DNA of 64,000 nt from Branchiostoma floridae (taxonomy: Eukaryota > Chordata > Leptocardii > Amphioxiformes > Branchiostomatidae). Positions 44,490 through 55,956 of this stretch are shown piece by piece. Numbering within the stretch: the first letter of the stretch is position 1; the number at the start of each line of letters is the position of its first letter. The stretch lies in NCBI RefSeq assembly GCF_000003815.2, contig NC_049982.1, positions 27,004,269-27,068,268 of the forward strand. The letters are read 5' to 3'. Made by a program: the position numbers and the translations under genes. The notes beneath the pieces are model-generated. The model was not told the origin of the DNA and ran no database searches. It worked only from the letters and a program-made list of their open reading frames with translations.

Positions 44490-46783
44490 AACTAGAGTTC
44501 GGCGACCTCATACCTCCATGAAAATTTAGAGCTTTCGTAAATTTCATGCAATTGACTAGCACATTAACATAATTTATGCATGGTATTGTTCATCATTGAC
44601 TAACGTACACATGTCACAATTATAAAATTCCGATTATTAATCATAAAGCGTTTTTGCAATTTTTACATAAATTATGCAAATAAGTTCCTCATTACCATAT
44701 TTGGTATCTGCTTATATTCCACCTATCATAGTTAACATGTGTTACATTTATTGAAGTCCAGTTATTGAAAACAATGGAATTATACAATTTCCTCATTAAT
44801 CATGCAAATTAAGTCCTCATTTGCATAAAATGTATATCATTATGAACATATTTGCCTAAGGTACCCGCATGCCTAGTATGATGCCAATCCATCAATCCTT
44901 TCTGCAGTTATCCTCTTTAGAATGTCTTGACAAAAACGCCCCTGCAGTTCCGCAATTAAATGTTAGGGGGCTGAAACCTGCCCCACTTTGTCATGACACT
45001 GCAAGCTATCTACCACCCAAATGTCAAGACCATATCATATCCAGGACAAGAGATACATTGAAAAAACTGCCATGATATAATATCCTCATTAATTATGCAA
45101 ATGTACTCCTATTTTGCGTAATTAGTATTTAATCTTGTACAAAATTGTCTAAGGTACCTACATACCAAAAATGATGAAAATCCGTTGTTCCCTTCTTGAG
45201 TTATCCTCGTCAGAAGTTTTTGACAAAAATGCCCCTGCTATTCCCAAGCTAGACGCTAGGGGGCCCAAACTTACGTAATTTTTTTCTGAGCACAAGAGCT
45301 ATCTAATACTTAAAAATCTTGACCATAGCATGTTCAGAACACCGAGATAGCAAAACCGGAAGTTGCGCTGCAATACCAAGGCCACACACCAGGGGNNNNN
45401 NNNNNNNNNNNNNNNNNNNNNNNNNNNNNNNNNNNNNNNNNNNNNNNNNNNNNNNNNNNNNNNNNNNNNNNNNNNNNNNNNNNNNNNNNNNNNNNGCAAA
45501 TAAAACGGGGGGGCTGTTCCTGAACCTGCATCCAAACACAGGGGACCATAGATAGGTCCTATAATACTCGCCATCCAATGAGAAGGACTGTGGGTGTGCC
45601 AGCCACAACCTTGCTTGCCATCAGGCCCACCCATAATCTGACACTCCGACACACCCACAAACACACACACAGACACACTCAAAACTATACCTCCATTTTT
45701 TCATGGAGGTAAAAAATGGAGGTATAGTTTTGAGTGTGTCTGTGTGTGTGTTTGTGTGTGTGTCTGTGTGTCCGCATATTTGTGGTCATCATAACTTGAG
45801 AACCTCTTGATGGACTACGATGACATTTGGTATGTAGGTAGGGGTTGGGAAGACGAAGGTCAAGGTCAATTTTGGGCCCCCTGGTGTGTGACCTTGGTAC
45901 TACAGCGCAACTTCCAGTTTTGCTATCTCGGTGTTCTGAACATGCTATGGTCAAGATTTTTAAGTATTAGATAGCTCTTGTGCTCAGGAAAAAATGACGT
46001 AACTTTGGGCCCCCTAGTGTCTAGTTTGGGGATAGCAGGGGCATTTTTGTCAAAAACTTCTGACGAGGATAACTCAAGAAGGGAACGACAGATTTTCATG
46101 GTTTTTGGTATGTAGGTACCTTAGACAATGTTGTACAAGATTAAATACTAATTATGCAAAATAGGAGTACATTTGCATAATTAATTAGGATATTATATCA
46201 TGGCAGTTTTTTCAATGTATCTCTTGTCCTGGATGTGATATGGTCTTGACATTTGGCTGGTAGATAGCTTGCAGTGTCATGACAAAGTGGGGCAGGTTTC
46301 AGCCCCCTAACATTTAATTTCGGAACTGCAGGGGCGTTTTTGTCAAGACATTCTAAAGAGGATAACTGCAGAATGGATTGATGGATTGGCAAAATATTAG
46401 GCATGTGGGTACCTTAGGCAAAGATGTTTATAATGATATACATGTTATGGAAATGAGGACTTAATTTGCATAATTAATTAGGAAATTGTTTAATTCCATT
46501 GTTTTCAATAACTGGACTTCAATAAATGTAACACATGTTAATTATGATAGGTGGAATATAAGCAGATACCAAATATGGTAATGAGGAACTTATTTGCATA
46601 ATTTATGTAAAAATTGCAAAACTGCTTTATGATTAATAATGGGAATTTTATAATTGTGACATGTGTACGTTAGTCAATGATGAACAATACCATGCATAAA
46701 TTATGTTAATGTGTTAGTCAATTGCATGAAATTTACGAAAGCTCTAAATTTTCATGGAGGTATGAGGTCGCCGAACTCTAGTT
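44490..46783. repeat. 2.3 kb palindrome of two head-to-head family H repeats
   Basis: The outer ends AACTAGAGTTCGGCGACC and GGTCGCCGAACTCTAGTT are exact inverses. The outer ~850 bp of each arm are nearly identical in reverse complement. The centre (about 45685-45730) reads TATACCTCCATTTTTTCATG followed by its near inverse. The innermost ~200 bp of the left arm (45496-45680) differs from the right, and a 100 bp gap at 45396-45495 lies in the left arm. The family H ends in CTAGTT after a GAG...CTC mini-hairpin, which recalls Helitron 3' ends, but that class is unproven. Confidence 0.85.
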
Positions 46784-46799
46784 AAGATTTGTTATTAAT

Positions 46800-48117
46800 G
46801 CTTCATTGTTCTGCAGCACGACTTCCGGTTTTGCTATCTCGTGTTCTGAACACGCTATGGTCACGTGTTAGGTGTTAGATAGCTCTTGTGCTCAGGAAGA
46901 AGTGACATAAGTTTGGGCCTCCTAGCGGCTAGTGTTGGGATAGCAGGGGCGTTTTTGTCAAAAACTTCTGAAGAGGCCAAGGATAACTCAAGAAGGAAAC
47001 AACAGATTTTCATGATTTTTGGTATATAGGTACCTTAGACAATGTTGTACAAGATGAAATACAAATAATACAAAATAGGATTACATTTGCATAATTACTG
47101 AGAATATTCTATCATAGCAGTTTTTTCAATGTATCTCTTGTCCCAGACATGATATTGTCTTGACATTTGGGTGGTAGATAGCTTTTAGCATCTTTACAAA
47201 ATGAGGCAAGTTTCAGCCTCCTTACATTTAATTTTGGAACTGCAGGGGCGTTTTTGTCAAGACATTCCAAAGAGGATAACTGCAGAAAGGAATGCCGGAT
47301 TGGCATCATTTCAGGCATGTAGGTAGCTTAGGAAAAGATTTCATAATTAGTGGTGTGTACCTAAACTCATATTCAGGTTCAGGCCTGGATTCAGGTCCAG
47401 CAGTTCAGGTTCAGGTCCGGATTTTAAGTCCCTTCATTGTATATTATGTGCGTTAGAAAGTTTTCTTTTTTGAGGGGAAGGGGGGATGGTGCATATAAAA
47501 TTGCATGTTAGCATGAACTCAAATGCAATGTGAAAAATACATGCAAATTATATACAGCCAATGGAAATACAAAAGGTTTTTTTGGTCTTTTTCCAGTGCA
47601 AATTTCACTGTCTATGGTAGGTTTTAGATGGTTAAGAACAATAAAAGGGAATATAAGTGACAGATAGCTTTTTGCAAGTCCGGACTTGGCTCCGGACACT
47701 TTGGACTTGGACCTAAACATTTTTAGGTCCAATTCCAAGTCCAGGCTTTAGGTACGCACCACTATTCATAATGATAATACATTCTATGCAAATGAGGACT
47801 TTATTTGCATAATTAATGAAGAAATTGTATAATTCCATTGTTTTCAATAACTGGACTTCAGTAAATGTAACACATGTGAGTTATGATAGGTGAAATATAA
47901 GCAGATATCAAGTATGCAAATGAGCAGCTGATTTGCATGAAATATGCAAAAATTGCAAAACTGCATAATGATTAATGATGGGAATTTTATTCTTGACATG
48001 TGTACGTTAGTCAATGATGAACATCACCATGCATAAATTATGTAAATTGTAAGTCATTTGCATAATATTTACAAAAGCTCTAGATATTTCATGGAGGTAT
48101 GAGATCGCCGAACTAGT
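46800..48117 (+). repeat. Third, direct copy of the family H repeat
   Basis: Same order and orientation as the right arm of the palindrome (45880-46783), starting near GACTTCCGGTTTTGC and ending TTTCATGGAGGTATGAGATC. It is interrupted by a hAT-type MITE at 47348-47764. More diverged than the two arms are from each other. Confidence 0.85.
47348..47764. mobile_element. 417 bp hAT-type MITE, 8 bp TSD, nested in family H
   Basis: Ends TAGTGGTGTGTACCTAAA and TTTAGGTACGCACCACTA. TTCATAAT occurs on both sides (47340-47347 and 47765-47772), and the uninterrupted repeats at 46428 and near 44845 show a related single site. The interior is rich in GGTTCAGGTCCGGA-type palindromic words. Confidence 0.88.
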
Positions 48118-48307
48118 TTGCCCTGCGTTTGTCTGTCTGTGTGTGTGTGTGTAACCAAGATAACTCTAGAACGGTTGGGTGGATTGGTTTCATACTATGT
48201 GTGTTAGTAGTTTGTGATGAAAGCTGGAAATGGTTAGATTTTTGCCCCCCCCCTCTTGCGGCTCCCCTCGGTACTGCAACGCAACTTCCGGTGTTCTGAA
48301 CAAGCTA

Positions 48308-48770
48308 TCACTGCATGAAATATCGGATTTACCACATTGGTAAATGTGATGTATAGCCGGGTAAAGTTTAGATTTACCCGGGATTTATCGACATTTACCC
48401 GCCGGTAAATGTGCAAATATACCAGGCATTTACCCGCATGGTAAAGCGGGTAATGTTTGCCTGATTTACCCACATTTACCAGGTTCGTGTAAATATGTAT
48501 TTACCGAGATTTACCGTACGAGGTATTTCTCATATATTTTGCGCATTTACCGACATTTACCAGGCGGAGTATATCTCATATAGCTGTATTTACCCATATT
48601 TACCTCGGATTTATACAAACATTTACCAGAATATCCAATGCCATATTTACCCCCTTTACCCACATTTAGCTGGAAGTTTACCGATCACTTCCAAGAATTA
48701 CCCAAATTTACCCATGATTTTGAATCAGAACATGGTTTGTGGCAGAACTCAGTAATATTTATTGGATAAA
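48308..48770. repeat. GGTAAA-rich repeat (family G), right arm
   Basis: Reverse-complement partner of 3213-3674, starting ATCACTGCATGAAATATCGG and running through alternating TTTACC and GGTAAA motifs. Confidence 0.75.
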
Positions 48771-49911
48771 CATATCAACATTGACAGGTTTTCGAAAGGG
48801 TAAACAGATAAATGCTCTAGCTTTACCATATACAATTGTTACCTTTTCTTTTTTTTACCTTCATGAATGACATTCAACAAAGTAGCATCAGTTTATCATC
48901 ACACACTATCTAAACCTATCATCAGTCTCCGTGATTGTGCACTGACAAACAGGCTTTAGAAATTATATACAAGAATACTTTTGCCATACACTATTTGTTT
49001 CTACCAGACTCTGGCCTGGTCAAATGGTAATAGGGGAATTTTGAGTAGGAGTTAGTTGGCCAAGGAGTGAACTGACTGGCAGGCAGACAATTGAATAGGT
49101 TGCAAAAGACTGAAATCCCATGGTACCTTATTTGTTCCTATCTTTTTCATCCAGCTGACATGTCTGCCTGGAGACTACAATAAGCCCTCAGGCAAGAATT
49201 TGCAATATATGTACTTTTTTTATAAAAACAGTTGTATCACATACTCTGTGCAATATCTAAACTATGCTGTCACTGTTAACAAATGTATGAATCAAAATGT
49301 TCCACTATATAATCAGATACTCAAGACGAATGAAACAGTAACATGACAATAAAAACTGCAATGCATAAATGACATATGACATTCAGTGCTCAAGGCCTGT
49401 ATTGTTTTACACTTTGCCAACATGATCCTATCAGCATCATGTAATGCTGCATGTTTATCCAAGCAATAATTCATCATTATCTTCACTTCACAGATTGGGG
49501 GATTCATAACCTATCATTTCTATATCAATAACAGATTAAAAACAAGCCTATAGTGATCTGGCTAAGAAATCCTTTTTCTTTAGAGAAGGGTGAGGGGCAG
49601 ATGCAAGTGAGGGTTCAAAATACCACCAGTATATGCAGGTACAAATGGAATTATCAAATGGGACCTGTGTAGGTACAATATAATACTGACAACTATGTAA
49701 AATGTATCACAAATCATAATCACATGGTTCATACAATCGCACAACACTGAAACACAACTTACTTCATACTGGAAGTTTTCAGAAGCTATGAAGGTCTTAG
49801 TCAGTTAGCAGCCCTTAGGCCAACAGCGATCAGATATAAGAACAAAGTTGTTGTCGATACAAATGTTTAAATACAGGTAAGTAAACTTATAACATCCTCT
49901 CCAATTCTCAT

Positions 49912-51113
49912 CTATATTCTAGTCCTCTGCTGCAAAGCACTCCGTGTAGTGTCCACACCAGCACAGGCTGCCTTCCTCTGTGTCTGAATCCTGAACTCCT
50001 TGGCAGGAGTTTGGAGTCCTTTGTGTGATGAGCCAGTTCCTACATGATAAAACAAAAGTATCACAGAATATCAACCTATGTGTGGAAATCGAGCCTACCT
50101 AAATTTGCGTCTGAAGGGAATACCCATGTGTACTGAAGATTGATAAATATAGAATACAACACAGTGCATTCCGCATCAGCCTAGGTACCAGCCAGCCAGT
50201 GTGTCGAGTGATCCGACCCGTGGGAAGGCTGGGACTGAGGGTGATACCGAATTCATTGTGTTGTATTTTACTTTTATGTCATACCTGGGCCGCGATAATG
50301 GTTGATAGGGGTGTTCTGGACCGGGTGATAAAAAGCTGCATCACACGGGCTTCGAACTTTTATCACACAGGCTTCAGTCAAACACTTATGCACTCTTCCC
50401 ACACCTAGAGCGGCACAGTCTAAAATTCGAATATCTGATTCGGACGTTAGAATTGCTGCTGTAACTTTTTGTTTGAGGACACCAAAGTTTTTATAACCTC
50501 TGGCACGTTTCGCATCGAAACTTGTGTTTCTTCAGGTAGGTATGTCATAAACAAAATAAAACATGGTGTATTCTGCATCACCCTCGGTCCCAGCCCTGCA
50601 CGGTCGGTGCCAACAACTCTATTCTTTAACATCAATTCGAGAAAACTTCCAAGAAAAGAACTCCGCTCTATTCAAGTGATGGAAGCCTGTGTAATACAAA
50701 TAAAAAGCCTGTGTGATACAGAAAAGTACCATCCGGTCCAGAACACCTGTATCGAATGTTATCAGGTATGACACAAATAAAAATATATATGTACAGCAAT
50801 CAAGGAACATGTCACACGATTTTGACATAACTGGGGTAACCTTAGTTGTGCCTTGTCCCATCACAACAGCTAACTAAAACCAGACTACGCAGAATCATGA
50901 TAACGGCCTGCCTCGGTAAACACTGAAGTGTGACAATGATGATATTGAGCATGCAGGACTGTAGTCTTGAGTCTTACCTATGGAGTGTGTAGCAGCATTG
51001 AAGTAGTCAGCAGCTAAACTTCTGGCTGATGCTTGCTTAACTTTACTCAGGACTGGCTATCCACCCTCACAACTTGTGCTGTATATCTGAAGGAGGTATC
51101 TACTGCAGCTGTA
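49912..51113 (-). pseudogene. Right-arm copy of the two-exon fragment, stop plus frameshift
   Basis: Minus-strand exons 51113-50978 and 50039-49912 correspond to 819-949 and 1889-2016. The terminal exon has the same 128 nt length and the same stop. Exon 1 is 136 nt rather than 131 because of a 5 bp insertion (TTAAG) just after the shared TGA, so this copy has two lesions. The shared TGA predates the duplication and the insertion follows it. Confidence 0.5.
50150..50775. repeat. Dispersed palindromic repeat (family P), right arm
   Basis: Mirror copy of 1155-1790 within the right arm. It contains the self-complementary GAATACAACACAGTG end and the GGTGTTCTGGACCGG block. Confidence 0.7.
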
Positions 51114-51439
51114 CTGGAGGCATATAAAAAGGGAAACGATGACACAAATGACAAAATCAGATCCGGTCAACCCAGAATTTAATACATAAACACCGTGACT
51201 TAAATCCATACCTGAAATATAATATAAAATGTATTAAACAAATATCAAATTAATTAGGCATTAAAGGTTAAATTACTAGGCATTAAAGGTTAAATTATTA
51301 AAGGTTAGCCCTTGATAAAAATAATAGTCATGACGAGTTTGACAGCCTTGGCTGTCTGTGATGCCAGCCATTTGAACGAATAAATGAACGAAAATTAAAT
51401 ATATGAATATGTATATAAATTACCTGCATACCTGGTTAT

Positions 51440-51509
51440 AACAATAACCACCAGGTGCCAGTCAGTAGGTACCCAAATTATGAGTAATGAGGCTGTTTTA
51501 ACGTGGTCG
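51440..51509 (-). repeat. SINE 3' tail, right-arm copy
   Basis: Reverse-complement partner of 443-516 inside the right arm. It ends at the AATAACC/GGTTATT tail. Confidence 0.75.
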
Positions 51510-51952
51510 TATATCAAAGCACAATTATTCACCCCTCAAGTGCTGTTTTGCAGCATATTTTCATAAAACCTAATACGAAATGCCTGTTGTCCAAAAAATT
51601 AGGCATTTTCCTAATGGGGGAGGGGGGCAGGCTAGCTGGAGACAAATTTGCGTTTCTGATGATCACATGTCAAAAACATTAGACAAGTGGGAAAAACGAA
51701 CCTACATTTTGCTTTAAAATAAAACAGCACAGTCTAATAATATTTTCTACTCACCGAAGTACACGTTGGTAATCCTGTTAGGGGTGCGCCGCACAGGGTG
51801 GGAGGGGGGCGGCCGCCAAACGTACATCCAAAAACATCAGTCACGATCATTTTCCGTCCGTTTAAGCTTACACCATATTCCCCCAACACTCACAAGCCTC
51901 TCCCAAATTTCTGACCGACCATAGCAGACTCCTTGTGCCATTTTTAGCGTAG

Positions 51953-52740
51953 AAAGCGATACGTAAAACCAGATAACCTCGTAGTCATGTCCGATCTCAT
52001 TTCTGTAACGACTTTTTTTCTAATCGTCCCGCCCGCATGGTGCGCATGCGTATCCGACGGTCCAATCAGATCGTAGTATTTCTGTGGCCTTTAGGATGTT
52101 GACCCCAAGGTCGGAAGTTGACCTTTTAGCATCCAATACAGCAAGAGTACCTGGGACATTAATTTTTGTGAAACCAAAAAGCTCCTTGGTGAAACAATGT
52201 AAAAGCTTATAAGACTTTCCTTTCTTGGTTAGATTCAAGTTTTCTTTACAGCAAAGATTGACCTTTTATCTCTTTAATTTTTTCACTGTAGATTTAGAGT
52301 GTTGCCAAAAGCTGTGACCTTTGTTATTCATCACAAACTGTGTAGTATAATACAATAATAGATAATAATAGATCTGTGATTGTGAACTGTCTTGAGTTTT
52401 AACTGAAGCATTTTTCTTTATAAATATAAAACGGGCCCACTATGTAATTCTAGGATCCCAAAACCCCACCCCCTTTTCGATCATGGTTCTATTTCGAACA
52501 CCTCCGTCAAAAATAGCCATTCTGTCTCATTGGGGCAGTTTTTGACGGAGGTGTTCGAAATAGAACAGGGGGTTCTATATGGCGTTCGACAGGATCGGTC
52601 CATTATACTCGTTCATAAATAAAACTAGAACAACAATAACTTTATTACGCCTACAATTTCACTCAGGGCCTAAAAAGCTAGTTGACTGGTAATGATAACT
52701 GTGTTCGACTTTCATGCTCTGACCTCTGTCCCCAATAATA
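51953..52740. other. Sequence between the inverted-repeat arm and the minisatellites
   Basis: No gene recognised. A 73-codon minus-strand frame (52238-52020) has no family signature. Holds the hairpin at 52486-52566. Confidence 0.3.
52486..52566. other. 81 nt near-perfect hairpin
   Basis: GTTCTATTTCGAACACCTCC-GTCAAAAA is followed, after a loop of about 22 nt, by its exact inverse TTTTTGACGGAGGTGTTCGAAATAGAAC. The 28 bp stem is perfect. It could be a tiny MITE-like element, or a pre-miRNA-sized fold if transcribed; the loop and stem sizes fit either. Confidence 0.85.
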
Positions 52741-52741
52741 T

Positions 52742-52970
52742 TATCTCAGGGGATGTTCTGTACACTGCGGGTACCCCCGCCCTGATATAACCATTATCTC
52801 AGGGCGGTGAGGTGTTGTATACCCTTCGGGTACCCCCGCTCTGAGATAACCGTTATCTCAGGGGGGTAGGGTGTTCTGTACACTGTGGGTACCCCCGGCC
52901 TGAGATAACTCTTATCTCGGGGCTGTGGGGTGTTCTGTACCCTTTGGGTACCCCCTCCCTGAGATAATAA
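52742..52970 (+). repeat. ~61 bp minisatellite, four units
   Basis: Unit approximately TTATCTCAGGGGGGTAGGGT-GTTCTGTACACTGTGGGTAC-CCCCGCCCTGAGATAACCG. Each unit has inverted ends (TTATCTCAG / CTGAGATAA). A fifth unit lies at 53243-53304, across a SINE. Confidence 0.9.
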
Positions 52971-52971
52971 T

Positions 52972-53238
52972 AATAATAATAATAATCACCAGGTGTATTT
53001 TGCCAGCCAGTAGGTACCCATTATGAGTAATGAGGCTGATTAACGTGGTCGAGGCACCTCCTCGAGCACGGGACCCCCGTTTTACGTCCCTCCCGGAAGA
53101 CGATTTCGTGGAAAGCTTCGTGAGGCTACAGCAATCCGGACGTCCTTGGTTGGTCTCCCATCCAAGCACTGTCCGGACCGTCGCGTTGCTTAACTTCCGA
53201 GATCGAGGGATCGGGTGTACCAACGCGCCACGCGGCCG
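52972..53238 (-). mobile_element. 5S rRNA-derived SINE with a Deu-like core and (ATT)n tail
   Basis: Reading down from 53238, the first ~120 nt follow 5S rRNA: GCTACGGCC start, CCGATC...CTCGGAAGTTAAGCAACG (A-box and intermediate element), GCTTGGATGGGAGACC (C-box) and TTGCTGTAGCC end. Next comes GGGACGTAAAACGGGGGTCC, similar to the central domain of Deu-type SINEs, then a tail with CGACCACGTTAA, TGGGTACCTACTGGCTGG and (ATT)n at 52966-52984. SINE3-type elements use the 5S internal promoter for RNA polymerase III. The promoter blocks look intact. The same tail without a head occurs at 443-516. Confidence 0.88.
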
Positions 53239-53299
53239 TAGCTTGTATAAGGGTTATCTCAGGGCGGTGGGGTGTTCTGTACCCTTCGTGTACCCCCAC

Positions 53300-54850
53300 C
53301 CTGAGCCTTATACCAGGGTCCATCCTGACAATGTAATACATGTACCCCTGTATAAGGCCTTATGTCAGGGTCCATCCTGACAATGCAATACATGTACCCC
53401 TGTATAAGGCCTTATATCAGGGTCCATCCTGACAATGTAATACATGTACATTTTGTACCCCTGTATAAGGCCTTATATCAGGGTCCATCCTGACAATGCA
53501 ATACATGTACCCCTGTATAACGCCTTATATCAGGGTCCATCCTGACAATGTAATACATGTACCCCTGTATAAGGCCTTATATCAGGGTCCATCCTGACAA
53601 TGTAATACATGTACCCCTGTATAAGGCCTTATATCAGGGTCCATCCTGACAATGTAATACTGTAAATGCAGAAATGTTCGCGGTGGATTAATGTTCGCGG
53701 TTTTCGCGGCGACCACTTTACCGCGAACTTAAATCCACCGCGAACATTTTTCTGTAAAGGTATTAGATCGCAGTCGATGGTGTTACCGCGAAATTAAATC
53801 CACCGTGTAATACATGTACATTTTGTACCCCTGTATAAGGCCTTATATCAGGGTCCATCCTGACAATGTAATACATGTACCCCTGTATAACGCCTTATAT
53901 CAGGGTCCATCCTGACAATGTAATACATGTACCCCTGTATAACGCCTTATATCAGGGTCCATCCTGACAATTTAATAGATGTACCCCTGTATAACGCCTT
54001 ATATCAGGGTCCATCCTGACAATGCAATACATGTACCCCTGTATAAGGCCTTATATCAGGGTCCATCCTGACAAATGCAATACATGTACCCCTGTATAAG
54101 GCCTTATATCAGGGTCCATCCTGACAATGCAATACATGTACCCCTGTATAAGGCCTTATATCAGGGTCCATCCTGACAATATAATAGATGTACCCCTGTA
54201 TAACGCCTTATATCAGTGTCCATCCTGACAATGCAATACATGTACCCCTGTATAAGGCCTTATATCAGGGTCCATCCTGACAATGCAATACATGTACCCC
54301 TGTATAAGGCCTTATATCAGGGTCCATCCTGACAATGCAATACATGTACCCCTGTATAAGGCCTTATATCAGGGTCCATCCTGACAATGTAATACATGTA
54401 CCCCTGTATAACGCCTTATATCAGGGTCCATCCTGACAATGTAATACATGTACCCCTGTATAAGGCCTTATATCAGGGTCCATCCTGACAATGTAATACA
54501 TGTACCCCTGTATAAGGCCTTATATCAGGGTCCATCCTGACAATGTAATAGATGTACCCCTGTATAACGCCTTATATCAGGGTCCATCCTGACAATGTAA
54601 TAGATGTACCCCTGTATAACGCCTTATATCAGGGTCCATCCTGACAATGCAATACATGTACCCCTGTATAAGGCCTTATATCAGGGTCCATCCTGACAAT
54701 GCAATACATGTACCCCTGTATAACGCCTTATACCAGGGTCCATCCTGACAATGTAATAGATGTATCCCTGTATAAGGCCCTATATCAGGGTCCATCCCTG
54801 ACAATGCAATACATGTACCCTTGTATAAGGCCTTATACCAGGGTGCATTA
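53300..54850 (+). repeat. 52 bp tandem array, about 28 copies
   Basis: Unit CCTTATATCAGGGTCCATCC-TGACAATGTAATACATGTAC-CCCTGTATAAGG. Variants (GTAATA/GCAATA, CATG/GATG, AAGG/AACG) recur in groups, so higher-order copying took place. Two units have an extra 12 bp (ATTTTGTACCCC region). Interrupted once by a MITE at 53660-53805. Confidence 0.95.
53660..53805. mobile_element. Truncated CTGTAAATGCA MITE nested in the 52 bp array
   Basis: Begins TACTGTAAATGCAG as at 29505 and follows that copy through TTCGCGGTGGATTAATG to an AAATTAAATCCACCG end; the last ~55 bp and the right TIR are missing. The array resumes at TGTAATACATG. Confidence 0.8.
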
Positions 54851-54987
54851 CCAGAATTTACCCGTATTTATCCAAATTTACCGGGTAAATATGTGCTAAA
54901 TGTGGGTAAATATTGTACATTACATTTACCGGGTATTTACACACCAATGGTAAGTTTGGTAAATCCGATATTTCATGCAGTGTATGA
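54838..54987. repeat. GGTAAA-rich repeat (family G), short third copy
   Basis: Starts at the end of the 52 bp tandem array and runs through TTTACC/GGTAAA motifs to the terminus ATATTTCATGCAGTG. It lies outside the inverted duplication, so it is an independent copy that supports a dispersed family. Confidence 0.65.
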
Positions 54988-54999
54988 TGATGATTTTTA

Positions 55000-55212
55000 G
55001 TTGTGAGATAGCTCTAGTGCTAAGGAATATGTGACATAAGTTTGGGCCCCCTAGCGGCTAGTTTTTGGATAGCAGGGACATTTTTGTCAGAAAATTCTGA
55101 TGACGATAACTCAAGAAGGGAACAATGGATTTTCATGATTTTTGGTAAGTAGGTACCTTAGACAATTTTGTACAAAATGAAATACTAATTATGAAAAATA
55201 GGAGTACGTATA
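55000..55212 (+). repeat. Fragment of the family H repeat
   Basis: GAGATAGCTCTAGTGCTAAG, AAGTTTGGGCCCCCTAGCGG and GATAACTCAAGAAGGGAACA match the palindrome arms in order. Confidence 0.8.
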
Positions 55213-55381
55213 ATGTTACAGTCGGCCCCTCATGCCCAGCCTCTCGTGCCCAGTCTCTCATGCCCATATGGGCACGGCAGGCCTCCTTAAGCCCCGGTCA
55301 CAAAGCGCGTACGATTCCTTGCGATGCGCGGTATAAGTGCAGTGCGTCGTAAGTCGGGGGAGACTCGGAAGCAATAGTTTA
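55213..55381. other. Short degenerate repeat before the Harbinger element
   Basis: CTCATGCCCAGCCTCTCGTG and CCCAGTCTCTCATGCCCATA repeat a ~14 bp word. Otherwise unremarkable. Confidence 0.4.
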
Positions 55382-55956
55382 AGGTAGGTTTACACCTGCG
55401 TACATTTTCATGCCGCATGAGTTCCGTTTTGACATTTTTCGACATTTTGACTGATTTCTTCAATACGCGGCCGCACGCACAATTCGCACCTCAAACGCAT
55501 CTGAATCGTTTTTAGAAAGTTTCACGAACGCAGGCAAACGAAAATATACGCCCAGTACACCCGATAGTTTTGGACATGCACAAAACTATCGTTCGTACGC
55601 AGTTGGTTCGCCAAAACGTCATGACTACGCAGTGAATCGGTCCCACGTCGGTCGAGTGCGGTATGAAGACGCTTTACAGTAGTTTCGCTTTGTGCGCAGT
55701 AATACGCTGATATCGCGGCATTGCATCTACATGGCGCACTTACAGCGCAGTTGCAACGCACAATGAACAACCACATAACGATTGCCGACATAGGCCCCGA
55801 GTTAGTGCCGTTCGTTCTGCGATCGTGTTGCGTATAGTACTGATTAGTAACGTCTGAAAAACTAACTGATTGCGTACAGATAGCGTGATCGACGCACACT
55901 CCAGATTTTGTATAAATACGAAGCCGCATCTGACCCCAAACAGAACAGATCTCAAG

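Larger units (their letters stand above)
48308..51952 (-). repeat. Right arm of the ~3.65 kb inverted duplication
   Basis: Reverse-complement copy of 1-3674. The arm ends sharply at 51952, after which unrelated sequence starts. Differences from the left arm include a 5 bp insertion in the pseudogene exon near 51045, small indels around 50390 and 51250-51300, and scattered point changes. Its inner end (48308) is the terminus of the GGTAAA-rich element and abuts a fragment of the dispersed repeat that fills 44.5-48.1 kb, so the duplication boundary may have been set by that repeat. Confidence 0.92.

Noticed and set aside
52020-52238. 73-codon minus-strand frame
   Set aside because: No homology recognised and no exon signals.
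53114-53236. Functional 5S rRNA gene
   Set aside because: Many substitutions at paired 5S positions, no T-run terminator right after the 5S part, and a SINE core and tail are attached.
53300-54850. CRISPR-like regular repeats
   Set aside because: Units are directly adjacent 52 bp copies without variable spacers, in a eukaryotic context.
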